DNA of 64,000 bases from Hydractinia symbiolongicarpus (lineage: Eukaryota > Cnidaria > Hydrozoa > Anthoathecata > Hydractiniidae), in assembly GCF_029227915.1 (NCBI RefSeq), contig NC_079880.1, positions 4,900,001-4,964,000 on the forward strand, written 5' to 3'. A model generated the notes under the pieces. It was not told the DNA's origin. It worked only from the letters and a program-made list of their open reading frames with translations, and made no database searches. This document shows, piece after piece, positions 13,200 to 25,991 of this stretch (position 1 is the stretch's first letter; the number at the start of each line of letters is the position of its first letter). Made by a program: the position numbers and the translations under genes.

Positions 13200-15230
13200 G
13201 GTACTTTCTTTGTATACTTTTGACTATACGGGCCGAGTCCGGGATTTACGGGAAATCGCAGGTTTTCGTTTGCCTGCGATTAAACTGCTTTTATTCAGCG
13301 TCTCATCAAAAATGAAAACATTTTTGAAAACTACAAGTCTCATGCGTTTTAGTGGTGAAAAAATAATTTAAAAAATCGTTCGGGAAATGAGTTTACTCCT
13401 TGGGTACTTTCTTTGTATACTTTTGACTATACGGGCCAAGCCGGGATTTACGGGAAATCGCGGGTTTTCGTTTGCCGGCGATTAAACTTCTTTTATTCAG
13501 CGTTTCATCAAAAATGAAAACATTTCTAAAAACTACAAGTCTTATGCGTTTTAGTGGTGAAAAAATAATTTAAAAAATCGTTCTGGAAATGAGTTTACTC
13601 ACAGGGTACTTTCTTTGTATACATTCGACTATACGGGCCAAGCCCGGGATTTACGGAAAATCGCGGGTATTCGTTTTTCGGCGATTAAACCTCTTTCATT
13701 AAGCGCCTCATCAAAAATGAAAACATTTTTGAAAACTACAAGTCTCATGCGTTTTAGTGGTAAAGAAAATAATATAAAAAATCATTCGGGAAATGAGTTT
13801 ACTCCCTGGGTACTTTCTTTGTATACTTTTGACTATACGGGTCGAGTCCGGGGTTTACGGGGAATCGCGGGTTTTCGTTTGCCGTCGATTAAACTTCTTT
13901 TATTCAGCGTCTCATCAAAAATGAAAACATTTAGAAAAACTACAAGTCTTATGCGTTTTAGTGGTGAAAAAATAATTTAAAAAATCGTTCTGGAAATGAG
14001 TTTACTCACAGGGTACTTTCTTTGTAAACATTCGACTATACGGGCCAAGGCCGGGATTTACGGTAAGTCGCGGGTTTTCGTTTTCCGGCGATTAAACCTC
14101 TTTCATTAAGCGTCTCATCAAAAATGAAAACTATTTTGAAAACTACAAGTCTCATGCGTTTTAGTGGTGAAAGAAAAATTTAAAAAATCGTTCGGGAAAT
14201 GAGTTTACTCCCTGGGTACTTTCTTTGTATACTTTTGACTATACGGGCCGAGTCCGGGATTTACGGGAAATCGCAGGTTTTCGTTTGCCTGCGATTAAAC
14301 TGCTTTTATTCAGCGTCTCATCAAAAATGAAAACATTTTTGAAAACTACAAGTCTCATGCGTTTTAGTGGTGAAAAAATAATTTAAAAAATCGTTCGGGA
14401 AATGAGTTTACTCCTTGGGTACTTTCTTTGTATACTTTTGACTATACGGGCCAAGCCGGGATTTACGGGAAATCGCGGGTTTTCGTTTGCCGGCGATTAA
14501 ACTTCTTTTATTCAGCGTTTCATCAAAAATGAAAACATTTCTAAAAACTACAAGTCTTATGCGTTTTAGTGGTGAAAAAATAATTTAAAAAATCGTTCTG
14601 GAAATGAGTTTACTCACAGGGTACTTTCTTTGTATACATTCGACTATACGGGCCAAGCCCGGGATTTACGGAAAATCGCGGGTATTCGTTTTTCGGCGAT
14701 TAAACCTCTTTCATTAAGCGCCTCATCAAAAATGAAAACATTTTTGAAAACTACAAGTCTCATGCGTTTTAGTGGTAAAGAAAATAATATAAAAAATCAT
14801 TCGGGAAATGAGTTTACTCCCTGGGTACTTTCTTTGTATACTTTTGACTATACGGGTCGAGTCCGGGGTTTACGGGGAATCGCGGGTTTTCGTTTGCCGT
14901 CGATTAAACTTCTTTTATTCAGCGTCTCATCAAAAATGAAAACATTTTTAAAAACTACAAGTCTTATGCGTTTTAGTGGTGAAAAAATAATTTAAAAAAT
15001 CGTTCTGGAAATGAGTTTACTCACAGGGTACTTTCTTTGTAAACATTCGACTATACGGGCCAAGGCCGGGATTTACGGTAAGTCGCGGGTTTTCGTTTTC
15101 CGGCGATTAAACCTCTTTCATTAAGCGTCTCATCAAAAATGAAAACTATTTTGAAAACTACAAGTCTCATGCGTTTTAGTGGTGAAAGAAAAATTTAAAA
15201 AATCGTTCGGGAAATGAGTTTACTCCCTGG
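13200..15230 (+). repeat. Two copies of a 5-monomer higher-order unit (1015 bp)
   Basis: The rare variant TTTGCCTGCGATTAAAC (13271 and 14286, measured at TGCCTGCG) and the following monomers repeat at an exact offset of 1015 bp, five times 203. The two units are nearly identical; one visible difference is CATTTAGAAAAAC against CATTTTTAAAAAC. Confidence 0.8.
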
Positions 15231-15943
15231 GTACTTTCTTTGTATACTTTTGACTATACGGGCCGAGTCCGGGATTTACGGGAAATCGCGGATTTTCGTT
15301 TGCCGGCGATTAAACTTCTTTTATTCAGCGTTTCATCAAAAATGAAAACATTTTTAAAAACTACAAGTCTTATGCGTTTTAGTGGTGAAAAAATAATTTA
15401 AAAAATCGTTCTGGAAATGAGTTTACTCACAGGGTACTTTCTTTGTATACATTCGACTATACGGGCCAAGCCCGGGATTTACGGAAAATCGCGGGTATTC
15501 GTTTTTCGGCGATTAAACCTCTTTCATTAAGCGTCTCATCAAAAATGAAACAATTTTTGAAAACTTCAAGTCTCATGCGTTTTAGTGGTGAAAAAATAAT
15601 TTAAAAAATCGTTCGGGAAATGAGTTTACTCCTTGGGTACTTTCTTTGTATACTTTTGACTATACGGGCCAAGCCGGGATTTACGGGAAATCGCGGGTTT
15701 TCGTTTGCCGGCGATTAAACTTCTTTTATTCAGCGTTTCATCAAAAATGAAAACATTTCTAAAAACTACAAGTCTTATGCGTTTTAGTGGTGAAAAAATA
15801 ATTTAAAAAATCGTTCTGGAAATGAGTTTACTCACAGGGTACTTTCTTTGTATACATTCGACTATACGGGCCAAGCCCGGGATTTACGGAAAATCGCGGG
15901 TATTCGTTTTTCGGCGATTAAACCTCTTTCATTAAGCGTCTCA

Positions 15944-15965
15944 TCAAAAATGAAAACATTTTTGA
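15944..15965 (+). repeat. AT-rich dyad in the monomer (9-bp stem, AAAA loop)
   Basis: Arms TCAAAAATG (15944-15952) and CATTTTTGA (15957-15965) are exact reverse complements around AAAA. This dyad lies about 65 bp downstream of the GC-rich dyad in each monomer. Many copies carry one change that weakens it (CATTTTTAA, CATTTCTGA or TATTTTTGA). No compensating change was seen in the arms I compared, so conservation of the stem as such is not established. Confidence 0.65.
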
Positions 15966-18900
15966 AAACTACAAGTCTCATGCGTTTTAGTGGTAAAGAA
16001 AATAATATAAAAAATCATTCGGGAAATGAGTTTACTCCCTGGGTACATTCTTTGTATACTTTTGACTATACGGGTCGAGTCCGGGGTTTACGGGGAATTG
16101 CGGGTTTTCGTTTGCCGTCGAATAAACTTCTTTTATTCAGCGTCTCATCAAAAATGAAAACATTTTTAAAAACTACAAGTCTTATGCGTTTTAGTGGTGA
16201 AAAAATAATTTAAAAAATCGTTCTGGAAATGAGTTTACTCACAGGGTACTTTCTTTGTAAACATTCGACTATACGGGCCAAGGCCGGGATTTACGGTAAG
16301 TCGCGGGTTTTCGTTTTCCGGCGATTAAACCTCTTTCATTAAGCGTCTCATCAAAAATGAAAACTATTTTGAAAACTACAAGTCTCATGCGTTTTAGTGG
16401 TGAAAGAAAAATTTAAAAAATCGTTCGGGAAATGAGTTTACTCCCTGGGTACTTTCTTTGTATACTTTTGACTATACGGGCCGAGTCCGGGATTTACGGG
16501 AAATCGCGGATTTTCGTTTGCCGGCGATTAAACTTCTTTTATTCAGCGTTTCATCAAAAATGAAAACATTTTTAAAAACTACAAGTCTTATGCGTTTTAG
16601 TGGTGAAAAAATAATTTAAAAAATCGTTCTGGAAATGAGTTTACTCACAGGGTACTTTCTTTGTATACATTCGACTATACGGGCCAAGCCCGGGATTTAC
16701 GGAAAATCGCGGGTATTCGTTTTTCGGCGATTAAACCTCTTTCATTAAGCGTTTCATCAAAAATGAAACAATTTTTGAAAACTTCAAGTCCCATGCGTTT
16801 TAGTGGTGAAAAAATAATTTAAAAAATCGTTCGGGAAATGAGTTTACTCCTTGGGTACTTTCTTTGTATACTTTTGACTATACGGGCCAAGCCGGGATTT
16901 ACGGGAAATCGCGGGTTTTCGTTTTCCGGCGATTAAACCTCTTTCATTAAGCGTCTCATCAAAAATGAAAACTATTTTGAAAACTACAAGTCTCATGCGT
17001 TTTAGTGGTGAAAGAAAAATTTAAAAAATCGTTCGGGAAATGAGTTTACTTCCTGGGTACTTCCTTTGTGTACTTTTGACTATACGGGCCAACCCCGGGA
17101 TTTACGGGAAATCGCGGGTTTTCGTTTGCTGGCGATTAAACCACGTTCATTAAGCGTCTCATCAAAAATGAAAACATTTCTGAAAACTACAAGTCTCATG
17201 CGTTTTAGTGGTAAAAAAATAATTTAAAAAATCGTTCGGGAAATGAGTTTACTCACAGGGTACTTTATTTGTATACATTCGACTACACGGGCCAAGCCCG
17301 GGATTTACGGGAAATCATGGGATTTCGTTTGCTGGCGATTAAACTTCTTTTATTCAGCGTTTCATCAAAAATGAAAACATTTTTAAAAACTACAAGTCTT
17401 ATGCGTTTTAGTGGTGAAAAAATAATTTAAAAAATCGTTCTGGAAATGAGTTTACTCACAGGGTACTTTCTTTGTATACATTCGACTATACGGGCCAAGC
17501 CCGGGATTTACGGAAAATCGCGGGTATTCGTTTTTCGGCGATTAAACCTCTTTCATTAAGCGTCTCATCAAAAATGAAACAATTTTTGAAAACTTCAAGT
17601 CTCATGCGTTTTAGTGGTGAAAAAATAATTTAAAAAATCGTTCGGGAAATGAGTTTACTCCTTGGGTACTTTCTTTGTATACTTTTGACTATACGGGCCA
17701 AGCCGGGATTTACGGGAAATCGCGGGTTTTCGTTTGCCGGCGATTAAACTTCTTTTATTCAGCGTTTCATCAAAAATGAAAACATTTCTAAAAACTACAA
17801 GTCTTATGCGTTTTAGTGGTGAAAAAATAATTTAAAAAATCGTTCTGGAAATGAGTTTACTCACAGGGTACTTTCTTTTTATACATTCGACTATACGGGC
17901 CAAGCCCGGGATTTACGGAAAATCGCGGGTATTCGTTTTTCGGCGATTAAACCTCTTTCATTAAGCGTCTCATCAAAAATGAAAACATTTTTGAAAACTA
18001 CAAGTCTCATGCGTTTTAGTGGTAAAGAAAATAATATAAAAAATCATTCGGGAAATGAGTTTACTCCCTGGGTACATTCTTTGTATACTTTTGACTATAC
18101 GGGTCGAGTCCGGGGTTTACGGGGAATCGCGGGTTTTCGTTTGCCGTCGAATAAACTTCTTTTATTCAGCGTCTCATCAAAAATGAAAACATTTTTAAAA
18201 ACTACAAGTCTTATGCGTTTTAGTGGTGAAAAAATAATTTAAAAAATCGTTCTGGAAATGAGTTTACTCACAGGGTACTTTCTTTGTAAACATTCGACTA
18301 TACGGGCCAAGGCCGGGATTTACGGTAAGTCGCGGGTTTTCGTTTTCCGGCGATTAAACCTCTTTCATTAAGCGTCTCATCAAAAATGAAAACTATTTTG
18401 AAAACTACAAGTCTCATGCGTTTTAGTGGTGAAAGAAAAATTTAAAAAATCGTTCGGGAAATGAGTTTACTCCCTGGGTACTTTCTTTGTATTCTTTTGA
18501 CTATACGGGCCGAGTCCGGGATTTACGGGAAATCGCGGATTTTCGTTTGCCGGCGATTAAACTTCTTTTATTCAGCGTTTCATCAAAAATGAAAACATTT
18601 TTAAAAACTACAAGTCTTATGCGTTTTAGTGGTGAAAAAATAATTTAAAAAATCGTTCTGGAAATGAGTTTACTCACAGGGTACTTTCTTTGTATACATT
18701 CGACTATACGGGCCAAGCCCGGGATTTACGGAAAATCGCGGGTATTCGTTTTTCGGCGATTAAACCTCTTTCATTAAGCGTTTCATCAAAAATGAAACAA
18801 TTTTTGAAAACTTCAAGTCCCATGCGTTTTAGTGGTGAAAAAATAATTTAAAAAATCGTTCGGGAAATGAGTTTACTCCTTGGGTACTTTCTTTGTATAC

Positions 18901-21900
18901 TTTTGACTATACGGGCCAAGCCGGGATTTACGGGAAATCGCGGGTTTTCGTTTTCCGGCGATTAAACCTCTTTCATTAGGCGTCTCATCAAAAATGAAAA
19001 CTATTTTGAAAACTACAAGTCTCATGCGTTTTAGTGGTGAAATAAAAATTTAAAAAATTGTTCGGGAAATGAGTTTACTTCCTGGGTACTTCCTTTGTAT
19101 ACTTTTGACTATACGGGCCAACCCCGGGATTTACGGGAAATCGCGGGTTTTCGTTTGCTGGCGATTAAACCACGTTCATTAAGCGTCTCTTCAAAAATGA
19201 AAACATTTCTGAAAACTACAAGTCTCATGCGTTTTAGTGGTAAAAAAATAATTTAAAAAATCGTTCGGGAAATGAGTTTACTCACAGGGTACTTTATTTG
19301 TATACATTCGACTACACGGGCCAAGCCCGGGATTTACGGGAAATCATGGGATTTCGTTTGCTGGCGATTAAACTTCTTTCATCAACCGTCTCATCAAAAA
19401 TGAAAACATTTTTGAAAACTTCAAGTCTCATGCGTTTTAGTGGTGAAAAAAAAAATTAAAAAATCGTTCGGCAAATGAGTTTACTCCCTGGGTACTTTCT
19501 TTGTATGCATTCGACTATACGGGCCAAGCCCGGGATTTACGGGAAATCGCGGGATTTCGTTTGCCGGCGATTAAACCTCTTTTAATAAGCGTCTCATCAA
19601 AAATGAAAACATTTTTGAAAACTACAAGCCTCATGCGTTTCAGTGGTGAAAAATAATTTAAAAAATCGTTCGGGAAATGAGTTTACTCCCTGGGTACTTT
19701 CTTTGTATACTTTGGACTATACAGGCCGAGTCCAGGGTTTACGTGAAATCGCGGATTTTCGTTTGAGGGCGATTAAACTTCTTTTATTCAGCGTCTCATC
19801 AAAAATGAAAACATTTTTGAAAACTACAAGTCTTATGCGTTTTAGTGGTGAAAAAAAAATTTAAAAAATCGTTCGGGAAATGAGTTTACTCCCTGGGTAC
19901 TTCCTTTGTATACTTTTGACTATACGGGCCAACCCCGGGATTTACGGGAAATCGCGGGTTTTCGTTTGCTGGCGATTAAACCACGTTCATTAAGCGTCTC
20001 ATCAAAAATGAAAACATTTCTGAAAACTACAAGTCTCATGCGTTTTAGTGGTAAAAAAATAATTTAAAAAATCGTTCGGGAAATGAGTTTACTCACAGGG
20101 TACTTTCTTTGTATACATTCGACTACACGGGCCAAGCCCGGGATTTACGGGAAATCATGGGATTTCGTTTGCTGGCGATTAAACTTCTTTCATCAACCGT
20201 CTCATCAAAAATGAAAACATTTTTGAAAACTTCAAGTCTCATGCGTTTTAGTGGTGAAAAAAAAAATAAAAAAATCGTTCGGCAAATGAGTTTACTCCCT
20301 GGGTACTTTCTTTGTATACATTCGACATTACGGGCCAAGCCCGGGATTTACGGGAAATCGCGGGATTTCGTTTGCCGGCGATTAAACCTCTTTTATTCAG
20401 CGTCTCATCAAAAATGAAAACATTTTTGAAAACTACAAGTCTCATGCGTTTTAGTGGTGAAAAAAAAATTTAAAAAATCGTTCGGGAAATGAGTTTACTC
20501 CCTGGGTACTTTCTTTGTATACATTCGACTATACGGGCCAAGCCCCGGATTTACAGGAAAACGCGGGATTTCGTTTGCCGGCGATTAAACCTCTTTCATT
20601 AAGCGTCTCATCAAAAATGAAAACATTTTTGAAAACTACAAGTCTCATGCGTTTTAGTGGTGAAAAAAAAAATTAAAAAATCGTTTGGGAAATGAGTTTA
20701 CTCACTTTGTACTTTCTTTGTATACATTCGACTATACGGGCCAAGCCCGGGATTTACGGGAAATCGCGGGATTTCGCTTGCCGGCGATTAAACTTCTTTC
20801 ATTAACCGTCTCATCATAAATGAAAACATTTTTGAAAACTTCAAGTCTCATGCGTTTTAGTGGTGAAAAAAAAAATTAAAAAATCGTTCGGGAAATGAGT
20901 TTACTCCCTGGGTACTTTCTTTGTATACTTTTGACTATACGGGCCGAGTCCGGGATTTACGGGAAATCGCAGGTTTTCGTTTGCCGGCGATTAAACTGCT
21001 TTTATTCAGCGTCTCATCAAAAATGGAAACAATTTTGAAAACTACAAGTCTCATGCGTTTTAGTGGTGAAAAAAAAAATTAAAAAATCGTTTGGGAAATG
21101 AGTTTACTCACTTTGTACTTTCTTTGTATACATTCGACTATACGGGCCAAGCCCGGGATTTACGGGAAATCGCGGGATTTCGCTTGCCGGCGATTAAACT
21201 TCTTTCATTAACCGTCTCATCAAAAATGAAAACATTTTTGAAAACTTCAAGTCTCATGCGTTTTAGTGGTGAAAAAAAAAATTAATAAATCGTTCGGGAA
21301 ATGAGTTTACTCCCTGGGTACTTTCTTTGTATACTTTTGACTATACGGGCCGAGTCCGGGATTTACGGGAAATCGCAGGTTTTCGTTTGCCGGCGATTAA
21401 ACTGCTTTTATTCAGCGTCTCATCAAAAATGGAAACAATTTTGAAAACTACAAGTCTCATGCGTTTTAGTGGTGAAAAAATAATTTAAAAAATCGTTCGG
21501 GAAATGAGTTTACTCCTTGGGTACTTTCTTTGTATACTTTTTACTATACGGGCCAAGCCGGGATTTACGGGAAATCGCGGGTTTTCGTTTGCCGGCGATT
21601 AAACTTCTTTTATTCAGCGTTTCATCAAAAATGAAAACATTTCTAAAAACTACAAGTCTTATGCGTTTTAGTGGTGAAAAAATAATTTAAAAAATCGTTC
21701 TGGAAATGAGTTTACTCACAGGGTACTTTCTTTGTATACATTCGACTATACGGGCCAAGCCCGGGATTTACGGAAAATCGCGGGTATTCGTTTTTCGGCG
21801 ATTAAACCTCTTTCATTAAGCGTCTCATCAAAAATGAAAACATTTTTGAAAACTACAAGTCTCATGCGTTTTAGTGGTAAAGAAAATAATATAAAAAATC

Positions 21901-22313
21901 ATTCGGGAAATGAGTTTACTCCCTGGGTACTTTCTTTGTATACTTTTGACTATACGGGTCGAGTCCGGGGTTTACGGGGAATCGCGGGTTTTCGTTTGCC
22001 GTCGATTAAACTTCTTTTATTCAGCGTCTCATCAAAAATGAAAACATTTTTAAAAACTACAAGTCTTATGCGTTTTAGTGGTGAAAAAATAATTTAAAAA
22101 ATCGTTCTGGAAATGAGTTTACTCACAGGGTACTTTCTTTGTAAACATTCGACTATACGGGCCAAGGCCGGGATTTACGGTAAGTCGCGGGTTTTCGTTT
22201 TCCGGCGATTAAACCTCTTTCATTAAGCGTCTCATCAAAAATGAAAACTATTTTGAAAACTACAAGTCTCATGCGTTTTAGTGGTGAAAGAAAAATTTAA
22301 AAAATCGTTCGGG

Positions 22314-22516
22314 AAATGAGTTTACTCCCTGGGTACTTTCTTTGTATACTTTTGACTATACGGGCCGAGTCCGGGATTTACGGGAAATCGCGGATTTTCG
22401 TTTGCCGGCGATTAAACTTCTTTTATTCAGCGTTTCATCAAAAATGAAAACATTTTTAAAAACTACAAGTCTTATGCGTTTTAGTGGTGAAAAAATAATT
22501 TAAAAAATCGTTCTGG
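22314..22516 (+). repeat. Reference satellite monomer, type B (203 bp)
   Basis: Full unit with the alternative haplotype: GTATAC is followed by TTTTG instead of ATTCG, and GGCC is followed by GAGTCC instead of AAGCCC. These changes usually travel together, so they mark a real monomer subfamily. This unit also has TTCTTTTATTCAGCG rather than CTCTTTCATTAAGCG after GATTAAAC. Hybrid units (TTTTG with AAGCC, for example near 6925-6950) exist, which suggests exchange between subfamilies. Length is 203 bases, counted from AAATGAG to the next AAATGAG. Confidence 0.93.
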
Positions 22517-25255
22517 AAATGAGTTTACTCACAGGGTACTTTCTTTGTATACATTCGACTATACGGGCCAAGCCCGGGATTTACGGAAAATCGCGGGTAT
22601 TCGTTTTTCGGCGATTAAACCTCTTTCATTAAGCGTCTCATCAAAAATGAAACAATTTTTGAAAACTTCAAGTCTCATGCGTTTTAGTGGTGAAAAAATA
22701 ATTTAAAAAATCGTTCGGGAAATGAGTTTACTCCTTGGGTACTTTCTTTGTATACTTTTGACTATACGGGCCAAGCCGGGATTTACGGGAAATCGCGGGT
22801 TTTCGTTTGCCGGCGATTAAACTTCTTTTATTCAGCGTTTCATCAAAAATGAAAACATTTCTAAAAACTACAAGTCTTATGCGTTTTAGTGGTGAAAAAA
22901 TAATTTAAAAAATCGTTCTGGAAATGAGTTTACTCACAGGGTACTTTCTTTGTATACATTCGACTATACGGGCCAAGCCCGGGATTTACGGAAAATCGCG
23001 GGTATTCGTTTTTCGGCGATTAAACCTCTTTCATTAAGCGTCTCATCAAAAATGAAAACATTTTTGAAAACTACAAATCTCATGCGTTTTAGTGGTAAAG
23101 AAAATAATATAAAAAATCGTTCGGGAAATGAGTTTACTCCCTGGGTACTTTCTTTGTATACTTTTGACTATACGGGTCGAGTCCGGGGTTTACAGGGAAT
23201 GGCGGGTTTTCGTTTGCCGTCGATTAAACTTCTTTTATTCAGCGTCTCATCAAAAATGAAAACATTTTTAAAAACTACAAGTCTTATGCGTTTTAGTGGT
23301 GAAAAAATAATTTAAAAAATCGTTCTGGAAATGAGTTTACTCACAGGGTACTTTCTTTGTATACATTCGACTATACGGGCCGAGGCCGCGATTTACGGTA
23401 AATCGCGGGTTTTCGTTTTCCGGCGATTAAACCTCTTTCATTAAGCGTCTCATCAAAAATGAAAACTATTTTGAAAACTACAAGTCTCATGCGTTTTAGT
23501 GGTGAAAGAAAAATTTAAAAAATCGTTCGGGAAATGAGTTTACTCCCTGGGTACTTTCTTTGTATACTTTTGACTATACAGGCCGAGTCCGGGATTTACG
23601 GGAAATCGCGGATTTTCGTTTGCCGGCGATTAAACTTCTTTTATTCAGCGTCTCATCAAAAATGAAAACATTTTTAAAAACTACAAGTCTTATGCGTTTT
23701 AGTGGTAAAGAAAATAATATAAAAAATCGTTCGGGAAATGAGTTTACTCCCTGGGTACTTTCTTTGTATACTTTTGACTATACGTGTCGAGTCCGGGGTT
23801 TACGGGGAATGGCGGGTTTTCGTTTGCCGTCGATTAAACTTCTTTTATTCAGCGTCTCATCAAAAATGAAAACATTTTTAAAAACTACAAGTCTTATGCG
23901 TTTTAGTGGTGAAAAAATAATTTAAAAAATCGTTCTGGAAAAAGAGTTTACTCACAGGGTACTTTCTTTGTATACATTCGACTATACGGGCAAAGCCCGG
24001 GATTTACGGTAAATCGCGGGTTTTTGTTTTCCTGCGATTAAACCTCTTTCATTAAGCGTCTCATCAAAAATGAAAACTATTTTGAAAACTACAAGTCTGA
24101 TGCGTTTTAGTGGTGAAAGAAAAATTTAAAAAATCGTTGGGGAAATGAGTTTACTCCCTGGGTACTTTCTTTGTATACTTTTGACTATACGGGCCGAGTC
24201 AAGGATTTACGGGAAATCGCGGATTTTCGTTTGCCGGCGATTAAACTTCTTTTATTCAGCGTCCCATCAAATATGAAAATATTTTTGAAAACTACAAGTC
24301 TCATGCGTTTAGTGGTAAAGAAAATAATATAAAAAATCGTTCGGGAAATGAGTTTACTCCCTGGGTACTTTCTTTGTATACATTCGACTATACGGGCCAA
24401 GCCCGGGATTTACGGGAAATCGCGGGTTTTCGTTTGCTGGCGATTAAACCACTTTCATTAAGCGTCTCATCAAAAATGAAAACATTTCTGAAAACTACAA
24501 GTCTCATGCGTTTTAGTGGTAAAAAAATAATTTAAAAAATCGTTCGGGAAATGAGTTTACTCACAGGGTACTTTCTTTGTATACATTCGACTACACGGGC
24601 CAAGCCCGGGATTTACGGGAAATCGCGGGATTTCGTTTGCTGGCGATTAAACTTCTTTCATCAACCGTCTCATCAAAAATGAAAACATTTTTGAAAACTT
24701 CAAGTCTCATGCGTTTTAGTGGTGAAAAAAAAAATTAAAAAATCGTTCGTGAAATGAGTTTACTCCCTGGGTACTTTCTTTGTATACATTCGACTATACG
24801 GGCCAAGCCCGGGATTTACGGGAAATCGCGGGATTTCGTTTGCCGGCGATTAAACCTCTTTTAATAAGCGTCTCATCAAAAATGAAAACATTTTTGAAAA
24901 CTACAAGTCTCATGCGTTTTAGTGGTGAAAAAATAATTTAAAAAATCGTTCGGGAAATGAGTTTACTCCCTGGGTACTTTCTTTGTATACTTTGGACTAT
25001 ACGGGCCGAGTCCGGGAATTACGAGAAGTCGCGGAATTTTGTTTGAGGGCGATTAAACTTCTTTTATTCAGCGTCTCATCAAAAATGAAAACATTTTTGA
25101 AAACTACAAGTCTCATGCGTTTTAGTGGTGAAAAAAAAATTTAAAAAATCGTTCGGGAAATGAGTTTACTCCCTGGGTACTTTCTTTGTATACATTCGAC
25201 TATACGGGCCAAGCCCCGGATTTACGGGAAAACGCGGGATTTCGTTTGCCGGCGA

Positions 25256-25259
25256 TTAA
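25256..25259. other. Target site duplication TTAA, left
   Basis: TTAA within GCGATTAA, immediately before the element. Together with the TTAA at 26009-26012 it represents a single TTAA of the uninterrupted monomer (GCGATTAAACCTC), as in every neighbouring unit. Confidence 0.93.
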
Positions 25260-25276
25260 CCCTATTCGGTCCGGGG
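25260..25276 (+). repeat. Left terminal inverted repeat of the transposon (17 bp)
   Basis: CCCTATTCGGTCCGGGG, the exact reverse complement of 25992-26008. Identity stops at the next base (T here, G in the other end). It directly abuts the TTAA at 25256-25259. Confidence 0.92.
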
Positions 25277-25301
25277 TTTTTCGAACATACTATGACCGGG
25301 G

Positions 25302-25324
25302 GGGGGGGCGGATTCCGCCCCCCC
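25302..25324. repeat. Subterminal G/C hairpin, left end of transposon
   Basis: Seven G plus CGGA pair with TCCG plus seven C around a single central T (25313), giving 11-bp arms. The G run is 11 long (25298-25308). The same structure is present in inverted position at the right end, so it is part of the element's end architecture. Confidence 0.85.
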
Positions 25325-25380
25325 TCAATAAGTTTTCATAGGGTTGTTCAAATTGAATAAAACTTGGCACACTTATAGTA

Positions 25381-25447
25381 CGTCATAAAAGGAACAAAAT
25401 GGCGTCAAAAAAAATTTGTTTGCGTCAGCACATTTTCTGTGACGTCA
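25381..25447 (+). promoter_or_regulatory. Four regularly spaced CGTCA motifs inside the transposon
   Basis: CGTCA occurs at 25381, 25403, 25423 and 25443, spaced 22, 20 and 20 bp, about two helical turns. The last one is part of the full palindrome TGACGTCA (25440-25447), the consensus site of CREB/ATF-type bZIP factors. Regulatory activity is speculation. Confidence 0.25.
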
Positions 25448-25965
25448 TCAAAAGCTTGAAAATTGTTAAAAATGCCACTATCTGCTTAAAATATAATTAC
25501 TTTTGTTCTAGAGCGAATTTTTACATTCTGTTTAAAGTTTCTGAAAGCTAAATAAAAGTTATTTAACATATCTTCCGGTTTTTACATGGATCGGATGAAA
25601 AATTGCCAAAAATTGCCCGAAAATCCGTTTTTTTTCCGATTATCGGGTAAAATCCGACAAAATCGGGAAATCGGATTAGTCACGTGTTCACATTATTCAA
25701 AATGATTCTTCTTGATGAAAACAAGTTGTGGTGCAAGTTTCAAGTTCTAAGGATAATCCTAACAGGAGTTATTATATTTTCCCCATTATAAGGATTTCAT
25801 AGAGATTTTTAGGGGTAGTTTCGAGTAATGGCCAATATCAAAGCCTCTGAAAGGTATGGGACCTAAAAAATTAGCATGCAGGTGTCTAATAGATAAATGT
25901 TGAAACTCAGTAAGTATCATAGCCATATAACAAAGCAATCAGGAGTTATTAAAAAAAAACCGTCA

Positions 25966-25988
25966 GGGGGGGCGGAATCCGCCCCCCC
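25966..25988. repeat. Subterminal G/C hairpin, right end of transposon
   Basis: Mirror counterpart of 25302-25324: seven G plus CGGA, central A (25977), TCCG plus seven C. The C run continues to 14 (25982-25995) and fuses with the terminal repeat. Confidence 0.85.
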
Positions 25989-25991
25989 CCC

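Larger units (their letters stand above)
4075..25259 (+). repeat. Satellite array, central block part 1, plus orientation (about 104 monomers)
   Basis: Uninterrupted tandem 203-bp monomers in plus orientation, from the left inversion junction to the transposon insertion. Every monomer can be followed by its landmarks: TTTACTCnCnGGGTAC, GACTATACGGG, TTTACGGGAAATCGCGGG, the GCGATTAAAC element, TCATCAAAAATGAAAAC and CATGCGTTTTAGTGG. Higher-order units inside include an 11-mer (about 6.87-9.10 and 9.10-11.34 kb), a 5-mer (13.2-14.2 and 14.2-15.2 kb), a 6-mer step (14.63 to 15.85 and 21.73 to 22.95 kb) and a 10-mer step (15.6-16.9 against 17.64-18.9 kb). Material at 10.9-12.1 kb reappears at 19.4-20.6 kb, offset 8523 bp (42 monomers). 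No coding gene is supported. Confidence 0.97.

Noticed and set aside
25160-25360. Open frame running from satellite into the left end of the transposon
   Set aside because: It is a chance fusion: its glycine run is the poly-G tract and the rest is satellite.
25664-25673. CGGGAAATCG shared between the transposon interior and the satellite
   Set aside because: A single 10-base match between a 749-bp element and a 203-bp unit on two strands is not unlikely by chance, and the flanking bases do not continue the similarity in phase.
25591-25677. Clustered CCGAT/ATCGG words as an internal cruciform or binding array
   Set aside because: The stems are only 5-6 bp with uneven loops. The cluster is mentioned in the element's description but is too weak for a separate claim.
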